Source of the DNA: Fidelibacterota bacterium
GTDB lineage: Bacteria; Fidelibacterota; UBA2242
DNA length: 15,661 bases
Reading direction: 5' to 3'
Assembly (NCBI GenBank): GCA_003527965.1
Contig: DPVY01000056.1
Location: forward strand, 1 to 15,661
How positions within the stretch are numbered: the first letter of the stretch is position 1; the number at the start of each line of letters is the position of its first letter. Shown here in pieces: positions 14,170-15,661 of this stretch. A program made the position numbers and the translations under genes. The notes under the pieces are model-generated. The model had not been told where the DNA came from. It was given only the letters and a program-made list of their open reading frames with translations, and did not search any database.

Positions 14170-14805
14170 TTGGGCCAAAAAACGCATCCGATTGGATTTA
14201 GACTCGGTTTTAATAAAACCTGGAGCAGTAACTGGTTTGACGAACGCAATTACACAAAAAAGTTAACTGAAGATTTAAAACTTCGTCGGTATATATTAAA
14301 ACGATTACCAAACGCCGGAGTCAGTGGTGTGGATATTAACCGGACATCGAAGAAGATTACCGTTACCGTCAATACCTCTCGTCCGGGTATCGTAATTGGC
14401 AGGAAAGGCGAAGAAGTCGATCTTTTACGCCTCGAATTACAAAAAGTAACAAACTCTGACGTCCAGGTTAATGTTAATGAAATTAAACGACCCGAATTAA
14501 ATGCAACTTTGGTTGGCAATAACATTGCTGCTCAAATTGTTAAAAAAGTATCATTTCGGCGAGCAGTGAAAAAAGCCATACAGGCGACTATGCGGATGGG
14601 TGCGGAGGGTATCCGTATCCAGGTGAGTGGACGATTGGGCGGGGCCGAAATGTCCCGTAAAGAGACCTATCGTGAAGGCCGCGTGCCGCTGCATACCTTG
14701 AGAGCCGATATTGATTATGCCTCAATAACGGCCCATACAACCTATGGCTGTATTGGTATAAAGGTGTGGATCTGTAACGGTGAATCTTATAAGAAAATGC
14801 AATAA
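14170..14805 (+). CDS. rpsC: 30S ribosomal protein S3, TTG start
   Basis: S3 lies at the mRNA entry tunnel of the 30S subunit and takes part in mRNA unwinding. The product has 211 residues, somewhat shorter than E. coli S3 (233) but normal for many phyla. The N-terminus (M)GQKTHPIGFRLGF is the family signature. The KH type II domain shows the GxxG loop G77-R78-K79-G80 within RPGIVIGRKGEEVD. The C-terminal domain has GRLGGAEMSRKETYREGRVPLHTLRADIDY (read in two parts) and IGIKVWICNGE. The start codon is TTG, the only one among the sixteen starts in the window; it may hold synthesis in line with rplV. Confidence 0.98.
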   Translation: MGQKTHPIGFRLGFNKTWSSNWFDERNYTKKLTEDLKLRRYILKRLPNAGVSGVDINRTSKKITVTVNTSRPGIVIGRKGEEVDLLRLELQKVTNSDVQVNVNEIKRPELNATLVGNNIAAQIVKKVSFRRAVKKAIQATMRMGAEGIRIQVSGRLGGAEMSRKETYREGRVPLHTLRADIDYASITAHTTYGCIGIKVWICNGESYKKMQ

Positions 14806-14817
14806 AGGATTAATGAC

Positions 14818-15237
14818 ATGCTGGCACCTCGTAAAATAAAACATCGTAAGCAACACAAAGGCAGAATGAAGGGAATCGCCACCAGAGGCAGTTCGGTTAG
14901 CTTCGGTCATTTTGGTCTCAAAGCTCTTGAGCCGGGCTGGATATCCAGTCGCCAGATTGAAGCCGCTCGTGTTGCAATTTCAAGAAAGGTTAGAAAACAC
15001 GGTAAAATGTGGATCAGAATATTTCCCGATAAGCCTATTACAAAAAAGCCGGCCGAAACCCGTATGGGTAAAGGAAAAGGGGCTCCGGAGTACTGGGTGG
15101 CTGTTGTTAAACCAGGCAGAATAATGTTTGAAGTTGAGGTGGCCAACGAAGCAGAGGCTATGGAAGCTTTCTCGGTCGCTGTCCACAAGCTGCCTATTAA
15201 GACCAAGGTTGTAGGAAGACGAGAAGTAGGAGCATAG
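14818..15237 (+). CDS. rplP: 50S ribosomal protein L16
   Basis: L16 is a late-assembly protein near the A-site side of the peptidyl transferase centre. It helps position aminoacyl-tRNA and has the same fold as eukaryotic uL16. The product has 139 residues. It begins MLAPRKIKHRKQHKGRMKG, includes FGLKALEPGWISSRQIEAARVA, and has the conserved RMGKGKGAPEYWVAVVKPG loop with R82 at the place of the arginine (R81) hydroxylated in E. coli L16. AAAGGA at 14804-14809 is eight bases before ATG 14818. rpmC begins one base after its stop. Confidence 0.99.
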   Translation: MLAPRKIKHRKQHKGRMKGIATRGSSVSFGHFGLKALEPGWISSRQIEAARVAISRKVRKHGKMWIRIFPDKPITKKPAETRMGKGKGAPEYWVAVVKPGRIMFEVEVANEAEAMEAFSVAVHKLPIKTKVVGRREVGA

Positions 15238-15238
15238 T

Positions 15239-15469
15239 GTGAAAAAGAGTCAATTGAGAGAATTATCAGTCGTAGAGCTGGAAGCGAAGCTTCAGGATAA
15301 TATAACTGCCCTGGAGAACCTTAATTTCCAAAAGGCATTGCAGCAGTTGGAAAACCCATTGAAAATCAGACACGTTCGCCGTGAAATTGCTCAGATTAAA
15401 ACTGTTCTGCGGGAATATGAGATTAGTAAGGACATGCCAAACACCAAGAGTATTAAAATACAGGAATAA
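15239..15469 (+). CDS. rpmC: 50S ribosomal protein L29
   Basis: L29 is a small two-helix protein at the peptide exit site next to L23. The product has 76 residues, longer than E. coli L29 (63) because of a C-terminal extension of about twelve residues after REYEI. The core MKKSQLRELSVVELEAKL and the helix NPLKIRHVRREIAQIKTVL fit the family. The start is GTG 15239, one base after the rplP stop, with AGGAG (15228-15232) inside rplP six bases upstream. Translation is thus closely coupled to L16. Confidence 0.96.
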   Translation: MKKSQLRELSVVELEAKLQDNITALENLNFQKALQQLENPLKIRHVRREIAQIKTVLREYEISKDMPNTKSIKIQE

Positions 15470-15474
15470 GTAAA

Positions 15475-15661
15475 ATGGAACCACAAAAGAATAGAAAAAC
15501 TCTTGTCGGAACGGTTATCAGCAATAAAATGGAAAAAACAATTGTTGTATCCATAAAAAGAACAGTGAAGCATCCGGTATACGGAAAGTATATCAATAGA
15601 ACTTCCAAGTGTTATGCCCACGATTCCCAGAATCAGTGCCAGATTGGGGATGTGGTTCGGA
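15475..15661 (+). CDS. rpsQ: 30S ribosomal protein S17, 5' part
   Basis: S17 is a primary 16S rRNA-binding protein with an OB fold, needed early in 30S assembly. The window holds the first 62 codons; the gene runs off the right edge. It starts at ATG 15475 with MEPQKNRKTLVGTVISNKME and continues with KTIVVSIKRTVKHPVYGKYI, a cysteine-containing stretch and IGDVVR. These align with E. coli S17 ([24 protein letters not shown]). AGGAA at 15462-15466 lies eight bases upstream. It follows rpmC by five bases, as in the standard operon. Judging by the family, about 20-25 residues are missing. Confidence 0.96.
   Translation, partial: MEPQKNRKTLVGTVISNKMEKTIVVSIKRTVKHPVYGKYINRTSKCYAHDSQNQCQIGDVVR

Noticed and set aside
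14803..14817. ATG at 14813 as an alternative start near rplP
   Set aside because: It is out of frame with rplP. ATG 14818 gives the usual L16 N-terminus with AAAGGA at eight bases.
1..15661. Hidden accessory system, mobile element, CRISPR array, tRNA or riboswitch
   Set aside because: Coding genes of the rpoBC-str-S10 block fill nearly the whole window and the longest gap is 75 bases. I saw no direct repeats, insertion-sequence ends, tRNA-like folds or foreign genes.

Overview
This window is a stretch of core information-processing genes, all on the + strand. Seventeen genes are packed almost without gaps in the order rpoB (3' part), rpoC, rpsL, rpsG, fusA, tuf, rpsJ, rplC, rplD, rplW, rplB, rpsS, rplV, rpsC, rplP, rpmC, rpsQ (5' part). 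This joins the beta/beta' RNA polymerase operon, the str operon and the first part of the S10 operon in the ancestral bacterial order.

Organism: the protein signatures point to a bacterium of the FCB group (Fibrobacteres-Chlorobi-Bacteroidetes and relatives). RpoB lacks the roughly 60-residue insert that E. coli has before its 'TPVFDGA' motif and continues as 'GWAGKELDVYYETPVFNGA'. RpoC carries an SI3-like insertion in the trigger loop and has a Bacteroidetes-like C-terminus. L2 has 'DHPMGGGEGK' where E. coli has DHPHGGGEGR, and L3 has 'GSIGASAYPSR' where E. coli has GSIGQNQTPGK. Shine-Dalgarno (SD) sequences are clear in front of most genes, and tuf sits between fusA and rpsJ. Both are unlike typical Bacteroidetes, so a non-Bacteroidetes FCB lineage (for example Calditrichota, Neomarinimicrobiota or an Ignavibacteria-like group) is more likely. 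The phylum cannot be fixed from this window.

Layout: 1-2173 is the 3' part of rpoB. 2209-6483 is rpoC. A 75-base gap (6484-6558) is the largest non-coding stretch and holds the best promoter candidate, which fits the Bacteroidetes-type TAnnTTTG -10 element. 6559-9528 is rpsL-rpsG-fusA, 9538-10728 is tuf, and 10739-15661 is the start of the S10 operon, cut off inside rpsQ. Every other gap is 36 bases or less, and rplC and rplD overlap by 4 bases. No stretch over 300 bases lacks a gene. There are no RNA genes, mobile elements, CRISPR arrays or convincing intrinsic terminators.

Functionally, the block makes the catalytic core of RNA polymerase, ribosomal proteins of both subunits, and the two elongation GTPases that deliver aminoacyl-tRNA and translocate the ribosome. 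No new defence, mobile or metabolic system is present. The points that merit a second look are an EF-G whose domain IV signature motifs are altered although its GTPase motifs are intact, a tuf gene whose Lys/Glu codon choice is inverted relative to fusA, the candidate promoter ahead of rpsL, and the absence of the leader and intercistronic regions that E. coli uses for S7 and L4 autoregulation.
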